DNA of 64,000 nucleotides, taken from positions 1-64,000 of the forward strand of contig CANDAG010000006.1 of NCBI GenBank assembly GCA_947382625.1, in the 5' to 3' direction. The position numbers and the translations under genes were made by a program. This DNA is from an uncultured Lachnospiraceae bacterium. Lineage in GTDB: Bacteria; Bacillota; Clostridia; Lachnospirales; Lachnospiraceae. Of the stretch, positions 33,568-42,401 are shown in pieces (positions within the stretch are counted from its first letter, which is position 1; each line of letters opens with the position of its first letter). The notes beneath the pieces are model-generated. The model was not told the DNA's origin. It searched no databases and was given only the letters and a program-made list of their open reading frames with translations.

Positions 33568-33910
33568 CCAATGCCTCCTTATAGCTCTTCCATGTTTCTG
33601 ATAGGGGTTCGGCAAGCAGGATCAGAGCTCTTTCTAGACAGGAATCCGATGGAGTCTGTCTGAGAAAATATGCCAGTCTTTTCACAGCTTCCCGGTAAGT
33701 CATGGTTTTTACCTTTTCCGGTGGGAGTCCCATCAGTCGGCGGAACTGTTCCCTGCGCTCCAATCCTGCCTCACTGTTGCCTCCAAGATAAGCGCTGACA
33801 GGCATTTCAGCCCATTCACGGATAACACAGACTGGATACTCAGGATGGATAGCAAAATTTGATGCTGCCCTATGGAGCTGTTCTGATAATGGGATTTTTT
33901 CATAGTCCAT
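33548..33910 (-). CDS. 120-residue element protein, function unknown
   Basis: Start MDYEKIPLSEQLHRAASNFA at 33910 after AAGGAGGGA. All-helical with a conserved-looking REAVKRLAYFLRQTPSDSCLERALILL. It is the first gene of the tightly overlapped 33910-to-31365 block (this gene, the 108-residue gene, ClpP, VirD4-like ATPase). No family recognised. Confidence 0.6.
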   Translation of the reverse strand: MDYEKIPLSEQLHRAASNFAIHPEYPVCVIREWAEMPVSAYLGGNSEAGLERREQFRRLMGLPPEKVKTMTYREAVKRLAYFLRQTPSDSCLERALILLAEPLSETWKSYKEALDAKNKT

Positions 33911-34219
33911 TTCTGTTCCCTCCTTTTTCTGCTCGAAATATGAACCGGGCAGCGGAAGCTGCCCCCGCACAGGATTAGGATTGAAAATAAGAGTGAATAA
34001 AAGCCGAAATGGCTTGTGGATAAGAGAGATAGGACAAAATATAAATAAAAGATAATATAAAAAGACAATGTAATAAGAAGAAAGAGCTTGTTTGCCGCTG
34101 CCTTTTCTTCACAGCAAGAGGAAAAAGTGGAAGGGATACTACTACGCAGACTACGTTGGTAATACGTTCAAAAAACTTAAAGTAGTAGCTGAAAGATAGC
34201 ATCTACAAGGGTTTTACGT

Positions 34220-34325
34220 GAACTACTACGTTACTACGTAAAATATACAAAAGTATTTATAGAAATTTTTATTCTAATATTAATTTCTATAAACTTTTAT
34301 AATTGCTAACGTAGTAGCGTAGTAA
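34220..34325. repeat. Nested inverted repeats around an AT core (candidate origin)
   Basis: Outer arms CTACTACGTTACTACGT (34224-34240) and ACGTAGTAGCGTAGTAA (34309-34325) pair at 15 of 17 positions. Inner arms TTTATAGAAATT (34256-34267) and AATTTCTATAAA (34282-34293) pair perfectly. Extra TACTACG-type motifs occur at 34136-34165. The surrounding 33911-34462 has no gene. Confidence 0.75.
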
Positions 34326-34462
34326 TAAGCCTTAAAAGTCCCAAAAGCCGCGTGGTTACTGGCTTTGCGCGTGGCAGAGATTTACAAAAGCACTTTTCTC
34401 AGCGTAGTAGGTCCCTTCTTCTTCCCTCTTTTTCTTTGTGCGGAGAAAAGAAGAGGCAGGAA

Positions 34463-34861
34463 TCACCTGGCATTCAGGCTTTCTATAAAGACAAGATAAC
34501 AGGCAAAGTCTCCGATTCGCTTTCTGGACTCAGGGTCTTGTTCCTCTCCAAGCTCTTTGCGCCATACAGCTTTCCTGCCTGTCATGAGCAGGTAACGGTA
34601 AAGCTGATTTAACTTTACAATAAACATATCATGGCGGGATGTGCGGATTTTATCGTTCTCCATTTTTTCTTCCCTGCTGAACCGGAGCCAATTTGAACGC
34701 GATTCCATGTACTTTACAGCAGCTTCGTATAGCTCTTGGTAAAAGACAAGGGCTTCCTTATCGGTTCCGATTTCAAAGACCATCTTTTTGTGCAGGATGG
34801 CCATTTCTGCAAAAGTCAGGCTCTTTCCCATGGTTTGGTAATCTTCATAGGTATAAATCAC
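34463..34861 (-). CDS. 132-residue element protein, function unknown, GTG start
   Basis: The GTG at 34861 is preceded by GGAGGC at suitable spacing; no ATG competes nearby upstream. The protein is helical (MGKSLTFAEMAILHKKMVFE, KLNQLYRYLLMTGRKAVWRK). It stands between the AT-rich cruciform region and DUF5688-type gene B. No family recognised. Confidence 0.6.
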   Translation of the reverse strand: MIYTYEDYQTMGKSLTFAEMAILHKKMVFEIGTDKEALVFYQELYEAAVKYMESRSNWLRFSREEKMENDKIRTSRHDMFIVKLNQLYRYLLMTGRKAVWRKELGEEQDPESRKRIGDFACYLVFIESLNAR

Positions 34862-34936
34862 TGTGTATCTGCCTCCTTGTTTTGATGTTTAGATTATATC
34901 AGAGCCGGTTATCGGAAAACAGGTGAAATAAACCTT

Positions 34937-35019
34937 GTTCCGGCTGTAGCGGCTGATTATATTAAGTTTACTTTTTTAATTTCTGTAGAGGTAATATTTT
35001 TAGCCGCTACATCCGGAAC
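34937..35019. repeat. Inverted repeat flanking DUF5688-type gene B
   Basis: GTTCCGGCTGTAGCGGCT (34937-34954) and AGCCGCTACATCCGGAAC (35002-35019), 17 of 18 pairing; near-copy of 30252-30334, including the loop. Confidence 0.8.
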
Positions 35020-35079
35020 ACTTTTTTCTTTGTGCATATCCTGTTCTGTTTATCCATCTCATCAAATGGAAAGCGTGCC

Positions 35080-35766
35080 TTAGACAATCCAGGTCTGTCC
35101 GTCCTCCGGGTCGAAATAGTATATTTTCTCCGAAAGGGCAGGCTCCAAATCAGCAGCAGAGTCATTTGATATTTCTTTTTGGATTTCCCGGAGCATCTGC
35201 ACGTCAATCTCCCCGTTATCTGGCAGGATAACCACCTCATCCATGGAAATGGGCATGAGGAATAGACCGCAGCCAACATGATCTGCAAAGGAATGCAAAA
35301 ATCCATCATAGAGTATTGCGCTGGCACCATTGAATTTTGAGGAATTACTTGCTATGTACATGGCATCCCTTTTCCCTGTATTTCCGCTGTTTGGGGAATA
35401 CTCTGGCGCCTTTCTGGCCGCCTCAATAATTGCAGGAAATATCTTTTCTGTGTTGGCATGTGCGGTTTCAAAAATCTCGTTTACCTGCTTCCCCCATATC
35501 TTCATGAGTGCGTTATCCACCGGAATAGAAATTCCAGAAGAATCCTTCACAGCAACCGGGATATAAAATACAATAGCAAGGTCAAGATATGATATATGCG
35601 GAGAAGATTTTAACAGTTCTTTATTTCGGTTTGTGTTTACCAGCTTGTAACAGATGTGCTCCTTTACTGTTTCAAAATCAGCCGCCATCTCTGCCAATAC
35701 TTTTAATGGCCTGTGCCTGTTCCTCTTTCTGGCTTCCTCAATCAGCCAATTCCTTGTGCTTTCCAT
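35080..35766 (-). CDS. DUF5688-type protein B (short paralogue)
   Basis: 228 residues. FETVKEHICYKLVNTNRNKELL, YLDLAIVFYIPVAV and GASAILYDGFLHSFADHVGCGLFLMP align with protein A (30405), which has about 80 further N-terminal residues. The start follows AGGGGTAGGGAAC. The gene and its trailing inverted repeat appear to be a diverged duplication of A. Function unknown. Confidence 0.65.
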   Translation of the reverse strand: MESTRNWLIEEARKRNRHRPLKVLAEMAADFETVKEHICYKLVNTNRNKELLKSSPHISYLDLAIVFYIPVAVKDSSGISIPVDNALMKIWGKQVNEIFETAHANTEKIFPAIIEAARKAPEYSPNSGNTGKRDAMYIASNSSKFNGASAILYDGFLHSFADHVGCGLFLMPISMDEVVILPDNGEIDVQMLREIQKEISNDSAADLEPALSEKIYYFDPEDGQTWIV

Positions 35767-35931
35767 GTTCCCTACCCCTTTCTTAGTATCTTTCCATACG
35801 TTTGGAAAAAATACGAGTATTCAAAAACCCTTACTTTCCAAAGAGTTCCTGAAAAGGCCCGGCGCAGGAATGCGCAGAAAAATTTCTTCACAGGCTCCGG
35901 AAGATTGGAACAACAAGGATGCCACTGTTAC

Positions 35932-35965
35932 AAAAAAAGAATCCCTTTAAGAGATTCTTTTTTTT
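35932..35965. terminator. Bidirectional terminator-like hairpin
   Basis: AAAAAAAGAATC / GATTCTTTTTTTT with a 9-nt loop; poly-A on one side and poly-T on the other suit both directions. It separates DUF5688-type gene B from the XRE gene; the rest of 35767-36080 holds no gene. Confidence 0.7.
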
Positions 35966-36080
35966 GTGTGCTGCTTTATAAGCGTAACAGATTTCTGTTT
36001 CGATGTTTTGTGGCTGCCTTAATTTATAACAGTTTTTGCTACTTCTAAGTATATACCAATGAAAGCAAGGCAGATTATTT

Positions 36081-36707
36081 TTAGTATTTGTAGTAGGGCA
36101 CATATCCCAGCATTTTTGCATATTCCACAACCTTTTCCTGTCCGGCATCATTTAATGAAAGAAGCTCCATTTTGATAGTTTCCAACCTTTCATCTATCAT
36201 AAAAGTATTTTTAGAATACAAGCCCCTTAGCGTATTCAAAATTCTTTCGGCTTCTTCCAGTTCTTCTAATGTTTCCGAATCCTTTGTGGTTTTATCGCTG
36301 TGTTCCTTTTCAGCTTTTATTTCAGTCTGTATGCGGGCTAAAACTCTGATTAAGTATCCATCATCGTTGAGCAATTGGGGAGGGAATTGGAAAGGATTCC
36401 ATTCCATACATAAGGCAATGCGTTTCACAATTCTTCCCGGAATAACTACTTCATTGCCTCTACTGTCCATAGCTACAATATCAGCAGGAACTTGTGAAAC
36501 ACTAAAAAATGATATGGGGAGTTCCAAGGAGTCCGCAATGCGTTTCAAAACTTTTTCCGGAACAATCCTGTCACCGTTTTCATAACGCCGTATACTCATA
36601 ACTGATAAATCTGATTTTTTTGCCAGCTCCTCCTGCGTGAGTCCTTTTAGTTTACGTTGCTCTCTTATTTGGTCTCCCATCATATGTTTTATATTAGCTA
36701 TATACAT
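36081..36707 (-). CDS. XRE-family repressor of the element
   Basis: 208 residues from ATG 36707 (AGGAGGT upstream). An HTH_3 domain (MGDQIREQRKLKGLTQEELAKKSDLSVMSIRRYENGDRIVPEKVLKRIADSL region, residues 10-60) is followed by a C-terminal part without peptidase motifs. It diverges from the primase-helicase gene; three CGGAAC motifs in between are candidate operators. It probably controls replication/excision genes. Confidence 0.85.
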   Translation of the reverse strand: MYIANIKHMMGDQIREQRKLKGLTQEELAKKSDLSVMSIRRYENGDRIVPEKVLKRIADSLELPISFFSVSQVPADIVAMDSRGNEVVIPGRIVKRIALCMEWNPFQFPPQLLNDDGYLIRVLARIQTEIKAEKEHSDKTTKDSETLEELEEAERILNTLRGLYSKNTFMIDERLETIKMELLSLNDAGQEKVVEYAKMLGYVPYYKY

Positions 36708-36743
36708 AATAATTACCTCCTGTTTAATATAGTATACCATAAT

Positions 36744-36843
36744 CGGAACGAAAAAGGAAATATTTTTTCAAAAATCCTATTGACTATTGCTCTTTTTGGT
36801 GCTATTATTTCGACACGGAACATTATTGGTTCTATATCGGAAC
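36744..36843. promoter_or_regulatory. Promoter and CGGAAC operators of the replication module
   Basis: TTGACT (36780-36785), 17-bp spacer, TATTAT (36803-36808) reads toward the primase-helicase. CGGAAC occurs at 36744, 36816 and 36838, and GAAC-N7-GTTC at 36818-36832, flanking and following the promoter. Confidence 0.6.
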
Positions 36844-36870
36844 GTTTCAACGAGAAAGGAGAAGTTTAAA

Positions 36871-39378
36871 ATGAATGCTAGTAACAATTTAAATCCTGTT
36901 GATGAAGCCAGGGAGAAGTTTAAAGAAATTCCAACGGAGTTAATGCAAGAGAAGTGTTTTGCTTTAAGAGACAAACAAGTTGAAAACGGACAGTTTAAGG
37001 AGATATTCTTAAATCCGCTCACAAACCAGCTAATTGATAAGAATAATTATTCAGATTCAGCTTCTTATGAAAAATTTGATGACGTGGCAAAACACCTTTC
37101 TACGATAATTCCCGAACGCTATCCGGCAATCGGAGCAAGGAATGGTATCTGTGCAGTAGCAGTAAAAGGATGCTTTGACGAAAAAGGGCAAATGAATAAT
37201 GAAGCGGCACAAATTATGAATAAGCTCGATTCCTATACGGAAAAGGATATAGATGGGGCCGGTATTATGATTTTGCTTAAAGCGGGGATGACGATTGATG
37301 AAAACTCCTATAATATATCGAACTCAAATATTGGTCTTGAGATTTTTGCAGAAGGACATACCGAAAAAGGGATTCCTTTATCTGGTGAAGCACTGGTTCC
37401 AGGAACCAGGATTAAAGAGCGAAGCAGTGAATTGAAAGAAATCATGGACAAGTACCTGAAAAAGACTCCGCAACCGGTTCAAACACCGCCGCTTACAATA
37501 ACTTCTTCACAGCAAAAAACTTCCAGCAAGAATGGGATGGATGATTTTGAGGTACTCTTTAAAGCCCAAAACGCTAAAAATGGGGATAAATTCAAAGCAC
37601 TGCTGGATGGTGATACTTCTGCTTATAATGGAGATAGCTCTAAAGCGTCCATGGCTTTATTATGTATGCTGGCCTATTGGTGTGCAAAGGATGTGCAGCA
37701 GATTGACCGTATTTTCAGGAACTCAAAACTCTTCCGGCCTGAATGGGATGATAAAAGCTCTGATAATTCAAATATAACTATTGGAGAGGCCATGATTGCC
37801 AATGCCTGTAATTTCATAAAAAAAGTTTATGTACCACAGAGCGGTTTAAATCGTACAGCAGATGAACTAATTATACATACTCCGGATAATAAAAGCGTCA
37901 CTCTCTCATCCTTCCAGCCTGAAAAAAACAGCAGAGGGATTTACGGATGGGACGATATTGGTATTTCTCGGTTATTTTCGGATATTTATGTAAAAGAATG
38001 CAGATATGTAAAAGAGCGTAAACAATGGTTTGCTTATAACAAGAGGATATGGGAGCCTAATGATTTTCTGGCAACAGAAAAAGCAAAAGAGTTTGTAAAG
38101 GCACTTGTTCAGTATGCGCAAAACCTTCCGGAAAATACGGATGCTGAATCGGAGATAAAGAAAGCTTACATTACTTTCGCTAAACGTCTGTTAACAAGAA
38201 AAGCAAGGGAAAATCTGCTTAAAGATGCATCAAGCGTTCATCCTATCAGCAACTGCAAATTTGACCAGAACCCATTTACTTTGAATTGCCTTAATGGAAC
38301 TCTGGATCTACTTACAGGAGAGTTTCATCAGCATAATCCTGATGATTTACTCTCAAAACTTGCAAATGTGAATTATGTTCCGGGTAAGATATGTGAGCGC
38401 TGGGAAAAACATATGGATGAGGTCACAGAAGGAGATACAGGACTTAAGAAGTTTATCCAGAAATCGTTTGGTTATGCACTTACAGGAGATACAAAATACG
38501 AGTGCCTTTTCATTCTGTATGGCAATACGACAAGAAATGGAAAATCAACAACCGTTGAGCTTATTCTAAATATGCTTGGCGACTATGGAAAAACTGGAGA
38601 CCCGGCCTCCCTTGCACAGAAATTAAACCCTAATAGCAGCGGGCCATCCGAAGACATAGCGAAATTAGCCGGAAGAAGGATGGTAAATTTTGCTGAACCG
38701 GATAAACAATTAGTACTTTCAAGCTCCTTAGTGAAAGCTCTAACTGGCAACGATACCGTTACTGCCCGTTTTCTTCATGAAAACAGCTTTGAATATAAAC
38801 CTGCCTTCAAGATTTTTATCAATACAAACCATCTTCCGAAGGTCACAGATTTAACGCTTTTCCGTTCGAATAGAGTTAAGGTGATTCCTTTCAACCATCG
38901 CTTTGTGGGAAACAACCAGGACCCTAACCTAAAGGAAAAGTTGAAACAGCCTGAAAATATTTCAGGGATTCTCAACTGGTGTATGGAGGGACTGAAACTT
39001 TTGCAGTCAGAAGGTTTTACAGAACCGGATTCTGTGAAAGAGGCTGTTGCTGAATATACGAAGGATTCTGATAAAGTCGGGAGGTTTATTGAGGAATGTT
39101 TGGAAGAAAATCCATGTGAAGAAATATTATCTGATGAAGCTTATTCCGTTTTTCAAAACTGGTGCAGAGCAGGTGGCCAATATGCTGAATCACAGACGAG
39201 CTTTAAAGCCTCATTAGAAAGCCATGGGATTATGTTCAAGAAAAAACGTCCCAAGGATAAAAACAAAGGAACAAACCCAAGAAATTTTATCATGGGTTAT
39301 AGTTGGCAGATGGGCCGCCAACCTTTATATGCTGCTTATGGCCCATTACCTAATGTTACAAATCATCCGGCATTTTAA
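36871..39378 (+). CDS. P4/D5-type phage/plasmid primase-helicase
   Basis: 835 residues from ATG 36871 (GAAAGGAG upstream). The N-terminal third resembles the primase-associated part (YPAIGARNGICAVAVKG; a zinc or catalytic triad is not obvious), then a D5_N-like linker, then a superfamily-3 helicase: Walker A YGNTTRNGKSTT (from residue 550), VNFAEPDKQLVLSSSLVKALTGNDTV and FKIFINTNHLPKV. Such proteins unwind and prime the excised element. The C-terminal winged-helix region is typical. It is the main replication gene of the element. Confidence 0.88.
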   Translation: MNASNNLNPVDEAREKFKEIPTELMQEKCFALRDKQVENGQFKEIFLNPLTNQLIDKNNYSDSASYEKFDDVAKHLSTIIPERYPAIGARNGICAVAVKGCFDEKGQMNNEAAQIMNKLDSYTEKDIDGAGIMILLKAGMTIDENSYNISNSNIGLEIFAEGHTEKGIPLSGEALVPGTRIKERSSELKEIMDKYLKKTPQPVQTPPLTITSSQQKTSSKNGMDDFEVLFKAQNAKNGDKFKALLDGDTSAYNGDSSKASMALLCMLAYWCAKDVQQIDRIFRNSKLFRPEWDDKSSDNSNITIGEAMIANACNFIKKVYVPQSGLNRTADELIIHTPDNKSVTLSSFQPEKNSRGIYGWDDIGISRLFSDIYVKECRYVKERKQWFAYNKRIWEPNDFLATEKAKEFVKALVQYAQNLPENTDAESEIKKAYITFAKRLLTRKARENLLKDASSVHPISNCKFDQNPFTLNCLNGTLDLLTGEFHQHNPDDLLSKLANVNYVPGKICERWEKHMDEVTEGDTGLKKFIQKSFGYALTGDTKYECLFILYGNTTRNGKSTTVELILNMLGDYGKTGDPASLAQKLNPNSSGPSEDIAKLAGRRMVNFAEPDKQLVLSSSLVKALTGNDTVTARFLHENSFEYKPAFKIFINTNHLPKVTDLTLFRSNRVKVIPFNHRFVGNNQDPNLKEKLKQPENISGILNWCMEGLKLLQSEGFTEPDSVKEAVAEYTKDSDKVGRFIEECLEENPCEEILSDEAYSVFQNWCRAGGQYAESQTSFKASLESHGIMFKKKRPKDKNKGTNPRNFIMGYSWQMGRQPLYAAYGPLPNVTNHPAF

Positions 39379-39419
39379 GCAGGGTGAATAAATACACACT
39401 ATGAAGAAAGGAGAAAACA

Positions 39420-39518
39420 ATGGGAATACGTGATGGAACAATTGAAAAATCCAGTATTTTTCACGCTTTTGCCCTGCAAAGCGGGCGTGAAGAACACTGG
39501 ATTCGGAAAACCTTATAA
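39420..39518 (+). CDS. Possible 32-residue peptide
   Basis: ATG at 39420 right after AAAGGAGAAAACA; reads MGIRDGTIEKSSIFHAFALQ..., closing in WIRKTL. A second frame (39430-39612, 60 codons) overlaps it without a ribosome site. The ribosome site favours the short frame. Nothing is recognised. Confidence 0.35.
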   Translation: MGIRDGTIEKSSIFHAFALQSGREEHWIRKTL

Positions 39519-39638
39519 ATTGATTATAAGGAAATTTGACACGATTGTCAAAGATTTTATTAATATGTGGCGGCTTGAATTGATGCCGCCACACAAGTCG
39601 GTAACAACATAACAATAGTTGATTGGAGGAATTTAACT

Positions 39639-40337
39639 ATGAGCTGTATCAATATTCATAATCCTTTTTATAGTGACGGAGAGCTGATGCCTCCCTTGCA
39701 CAGTAAAACATTAGAGGGAATACTACATTACAATCCATCAGAAGGAATAACACTTGAATCTGGAATATATGAAGATTGCGGAGCAAACTACCCTCTTCCC
39801 AACGGAACTCTGGTTTCTGTCTGTATTCCTGATGATATGACTAACTATAACAATTGGCACCCTGGGCTTGTTGATTACAGGATTTTAGTCAATGACTATC
39901 CAGAATGGACGATTACTGGCGCAGGATTGCCAGAATATGAGATTGAAGGCTTGAGGGTAAAAGTTCCGCTTTACACGTGGATAATGCGGGAAGATGGGGC
40001 AAAGTATAGCTTATATCCCACCAGCGTTAGTGGCTGGCGTGATGGGAGTATCAATCATTTCTATAGCTATCAGGATATGACCATGGAAGAGGCAGCGTGG
40101 ATGAATGCGGATGGAATACTTGAGTGTTTGAATGAAGAGGACCAGCAGAAATACAGGGATACAATGGAGCGGTTTTTGAAAGCTGCAAATATAGACCTTG
40201 AATTTCTGGATTTTACCAGAATATCGTGCATCCATATCAGAGACAAATCTCAGCGGCTGAGCTATCCTGAGGTTTTGGCAGATGTAGAAAGATGGGTTAA
40301 CGAAAACCTGAAAGGCAGGGTGAGATGTTCATTATGA
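39639..40337 (+). CDS. 232-residue element protein, function unknown
   Basis: ATG at 39639 with GGAGGA upstream. Acidic, with many Tyr/Trp and short strands ([60 protein letters not shown]). No membrane segment or signal peptide. The stop overlaps the xis start, so it is translated with the recombination module. I do not recognise the family with certainty. Confidence 0.65.
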   Translation: MSCINIHNPFYSDGELMPPLHSKTLEGILHYNPSEGITLESGIYEDCGANYPLPNGTLVSVCIPDDMTNYNNWHPGLVDYRILVNDYPEWTITGAGLPEYEIEGLRVKVPLYTWIMREDGAKYSLYPTSVSGWRDGSINHFYSYQDMTMEEAAWMNADGILECLNEEDQQKYRDTMERFLKAANIDLEFLDFTRISCIHIRDKSQRLSYPEVLADVERWVNENLKGRVRCSL

Positions 40338-40537
40338 GAAATATCAATATCGCAATTTCAGAAAAATATGCCCTTACGTTGGAAGAGGCTTCTATCTATT
40401 TTAATATCGGGATAAATAAGCTGCGGAGGCTTGCAGCAGAAAGACCATTAGCGAAATGGGTGATAATGAACGGAAACCGTATTCTTATTAAACGGAAGCA
40501 GTTCGAAAAAGCCTTGGACGAGATAGACGCAATTTAG
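40325..40537 (+). CDS. xis: Tn916-type excisionase
   Basis: 70 residues: [20 protein letters not shown] followed by [20 protein letters not shown] and [14 protein letters not shown], the winged-helix pattern of Tn916 Xis, which directs Int toward excision. It overlaps the preceding gene and is followed 85 bp later by the integrase, the normal order. Start may be 40325 or the second ATG at 40334. Confidence 0.9.
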   Translation: MFIMRNINIAISEKYALTLEEASIYFNIGINKLRRLAAERPLAKWVIMNGNRILIKRKQFEKALDEIDAI

Positions 40538-40622
40538 TTTGGTTATATGTTGAAATTGAGCCCAAAATGTGCTATAATAAGATTAGCATATCGGGGCTCT
40601 TTTCAACAAGAAAGGAGCTATT

Positions 40623-41813
40623 ATGTCAGAGAAAAGACGTGATAATAAAAACAGAATTTTACAGACAGGAGAAAGCCAGAGAAATGATGGAAGGTATTGC
40701 TATAAATACATTGACAACTGCGGAAAGCCGCAGTTCATTTATAGCTGGAAACTAATATCTACGGACCGTCTGCCCAAGGGTAAGCGAGATGATATTTCCC
40801 TGAGAGAAAAGGAAAAACAAATTCAAAGAGACCTTGAAGAAGGAATTGACACATCTGGTAAAAAAATGACTGTGTATGAATTATATGAAAAATATATATA
40901 CACACATGGAAATGTGAAGATAAGCACCAAGAAAGGGCGGGAAAGACTCTTAAAAAGGCTGAAGAATGATAAGCTGGGGCAATCTCAAATAGGAACAATA
41001 AAGCCAACTGATGCTGTGGAATGGGCTGTCAGACAGAAGGCCAACGGGTACTCATACAAGTCCATAAAAAATGATAAACGGTCATTGTCAGCAATTTTCC
41101 AAATGGCTGTGCAAAACGATTATATTCGGAAAAATCCATTCCGTTTTCAACTCAACACTGTAATTGAGGATGATGCAGATAAACGGGAGCCACTTTCACC
41201 GGAACAGGAAAAAGGTCTTCTAGAGTTCTTGCAAAGTGATAATACTTACAAAAAGTATTATGACGAATTTATGATTCTACTCGGAACAGGTCTTAGAATT
41301 TCAGAGTTTTGTGGGCTGACAGTCAAAGATATTGACCTCGAAAGTCGTAAAATTATCGTAGACCACCAGCTCCTTAAACACACAGGGAAAGGATTATACA
41401 TAGATAAACCAAAAACCAAAAGTGGAATTCGCGAAATTCCAATGAGTTCCGGTGTATATGATGCATTTGAACGTGTTTTAAAAAAGCACAGGGATTCTAA
41501 TGTTGTGATTGATGGATATAGTAATTTTCTGTTTTGTGCCCGTACGGGATATCCGAGAACCTCCGCCGCCATTGATTATATGTTCAATAGGCTTTCCCAA
41601 AAGTATAATGCCTGTCACAAAGAACCTTTGCCCGATATATTTACACCACATGTGCTCAGACATACATTCTGTACCAATATGGCTAATGCAGGGATGAATC
41701 CGAAAACATTACAATATATTATGGGGCATGGCAGCATCATGATGACACTTGATTTTTACACACATGCTAGTTTTACTTCTGCAAAAGAAGAAATAGAACG
41801 GCTAAGTGCCTAA
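40623..41813 (+). CDS. int: Tn916-family tyrosine integrase
   Basis: 396 residues. The arm-binding N-terminus (MSEKRRDNKNRILQTGESQR) is nearly that of Tn916 Int, then a SAM-like core-binding domain (about 110-190) and a catalytic domain with GTGLRISEFCGL (Arg), HVLRHTFCTN (His-x-x-Arg) and the Tyr in LDFYTHASF. It cuts and rejoins the element ends. ATG 40623 follows AAAGGAG. Full length, all catalytic residues present, so recombination may still work. Confidence 0.95.
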   Translation: MSEKRRDNKNRILQTGESQRNDGRYCYKYIDNCGKPQFIYSWKLISTDRLPKGKRDDISLREKEKQIQRDLEEGIDTSGKKMTVYELYEKYIYTHGNVKISTKKGRERLLKRLKNDKLGQSQIGTIKPTDAVEWAVRQKANGYSYKSIKNDKRSLSAIFQMAVQNDYIRKNPFRFQLNTVIEDDADKREPLSPEQEKGLLEFLQSDNTYKKYYDEFMILLGTGLRISEFCGLTVKDIDLESRKIIVDHQLLKHTGKGLYIDKPKTKSGIREIPMSSGVYDAFERVLKKHRDSNVVIDGYSNFLFCARTGYPRTSAAIDYMFNRLSQKYNACHKEPLPDIFTPHVLRHTFCTNMANAGMNPKTLQYIMGHGSIMMTLDFYTHASFTSAKEEIERLSA

Positions 41814-41824
41814 TTTACAACAGA

Positions 41825-41990
41825 TTTGTACTTCTATTTGTACTACTTTTGGAAGCCAAAAGTCGTGAAGAAACATAAAGATATATAAGGTTATGTGGGA
41901 GATAGAGATATGGCGGAAAGCCTGTAAACACGCGCAATTCCGCCATTGACAAGACTTCCGAAAGAGTATTAAAAATATAGTAAAACTTTT
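41825..41990. other. Candidate right end of the element
   Basis: 41825-41850 carries arm-like repeats (AAAAGTAGTACAAATAGAAG on the minus strand), matching the left site at 22550-22569. 41968-41990 resembles 22456-22476. An open reading frame of foreign type begins immediately after, as expected where an element ends inside a gene. Confidence 0.4.
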
Positions 41991-42395
41991 ATAATTACAA
42001 ATTATAAGAACTTTAATATTCTTGTTATCCAATACCTTATTTCATATTTTTATAATAACGATGATATTAATGAAATTACGGAATTTTATAAAGCATTAAT
42101 TAGTAATGTTGTACGATATATGTTACCACATTCAGTAATTATTATAAATGATGTAAATAGTAATCGCCGTGGCAGAGATTATTTCATGTTTCTCTCCGAT
42201 ATGTTAACTTCTTCGGGCATAAATAATATTGCTCATAAACGATATTTTAATTATGGAATTAAAAATGATTATATGTGCTATGGAACAGCATATCCAACTA
42301 TAAATATTTTGTATAACAATATAAACGAAAATATACAATCCTATAACCCTTGGGAAGTATGTTCTAGCGCACAACTAATAATAGAATTGAGGTAG
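41973..42395 (+). pseudogene. 5'-truncated gene abutting the element end
   Basis: The frame opens at 41973 without a start or ribosome site and runs 140 codons to a stop at 42395. Its sequence is protein-like (FNILVIQYLISYFYNNDDIN, VVRYMLPHSVIIINDVNSNR, GTAYPTINILYNN, WEVCSSAQLIIELR). The N-terminal part is not found in the window. The DUF1848 gene starts six bases later, so the two were probably one operon. Family unknown. Confidence 0.5.
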
Positions 42396-42401
42396 AATAA
42401 T

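Noticed and set aside
28257..34861. Complete conjugation operon
   Set aside because: Only a VirD4-like ATPase is recognisable; no VirB4, VirB6, relaxase or peptidoglycan hydrolase motifs were found in the adjoining frames.
39430..39612. 60-codon frame after the primase-helicase
   Set aside because: It lacks a ribosome site, while the overlapping 32-codon frame has one; neither is strongly supported.
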